Source: an uncultured Oscillibacter sp. (GTDB lineage: Bacteria > Bacillota > Clostridia > Oscillospirales > Oscillospiraceae). From it: a stretch of 6,595 bases of DNA. The notes beneath the pieces were generated by a model that was not told the origin of the DNA, did not search any database, and saw only the letters and a program-made list of their open reading frames with translations. The stretch is from NCBI GenBank assembly GCA_900548505.1, contig URKI01000080.1, positions 1 to 6,595 on the forward strand. The letters run 5' to 3'. This document shows, piece by piece, positions 6,548 to 6,595 of the stretch. Made by a program: the position numbers and the translations under genes. Within the stretch, counting starts at the first letter, position 1; every line of letters begins with the position of its first letter.

Positions 6548-6595
6548 CTGTCTCTTATACACATCTCCGAGCCCACGAGACCGGAGCCTATCTCG
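6548..6595. other. Nextera sequencing adapter with i7 index and P7 start (artefact)
   Basis: Positions 6548-6566 are CTGTCTCTTATACACATCT, the Tn5 mosaic end in the opposite orientation. Positions 6567-6581 complete the Read 2 adapter, 6582-6589 are the index CGGAGCCT, and 6590-6595 (ATCTCG) begin the P7 sequence. The order is exactly that of read-through from a short library insert. Genomic sequence ends at about 6547, and the open frame running into the adapter is not real beyond that point. Confidence 0.98.

Noticed and set aside
1..6590. Composite transposon bounded by 43-bp inverted repeats with Tn5 mosaic ends
   Set aside because: The repeats include library index and P7 sequence, there is no transposase gene, and truncated genes run directly into them.

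Overview
This window is a short contig (about 6.5 kb of genomic DNA) from a GC-rich, low-copy chromosomal region, most likely of a gut-type Clostridia/Oscillospirales bacterium. The suggestion rests on GC-rich third codon positions with AGGAGG-type ribosome binding sites, a ribose-class (CUT2) sugar ABC operon typical of Firmicutes, and U-tailed hairpin terminators. It is an inference from style, not a taxonomic proof. Both ends are not biology: positions 1-43 and 6548-6595 are Illumina Nextera adapter (Tn5 mosaic end, Read 2 adapter, i7 index, start of P7) in opposite orientation. The outermost genes are therefore cut by the assembly, and no evolutionary meaning should be given to the ends or to the perfect inverted repeat they create.

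Left half (44-3644, + strand): a sugar ABC importer operon in the order substrate-binding protein (5' end missing), double-domain ATPase, permease. The binding protein captures a sugar outside the membrane, the permease forms the channel, and the fused ATPase drives transport. Between the binding-protein gene and the ATPase gene lie two back-to-back perfect hairpins, a layout that would let the binding protein be made in excess. The ATPase and permease genes are one base apart and clearly co-transcribed. The operon ends in a strong intrinsic terminator. No kinase, isomerase or regulator is present, so the exact sugar cannot be named.

Middle (3663-4659, - strand): a stand-alone metallo-beta-lactamase-fold hydrolase resembling the C-terminal domain of the competence protein ComEC, convergent with the sugar operon and with its own hairpin terminator overlapping its stop codon.

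The 217-base divergent spacer (4652-4868) holds a good sigma-A-type promoter for the rightward gene, a weaker candidate for the leftward gene, and both ribosome binding sites.

Right end (4869-6547, + strand): a long open frame with no stop before the adapter. It encodes a protein with a proline-rich basic N-terminus, three predicted membrane spans and a large, probably extracytoplasmic domain. I do not recognise the family. It is easily missed by ORF tools that require a stop codon, and the antisense strand carries a misleading 491-codon shadow frame.

I see no mobile element, CRISPR array, RNA gene or convincing new multi-gene system. The most useful observations are the adapter ends, the unrecognised membrane protein, the double hairpin, and the asymmetric ATP sites of the ATPase.
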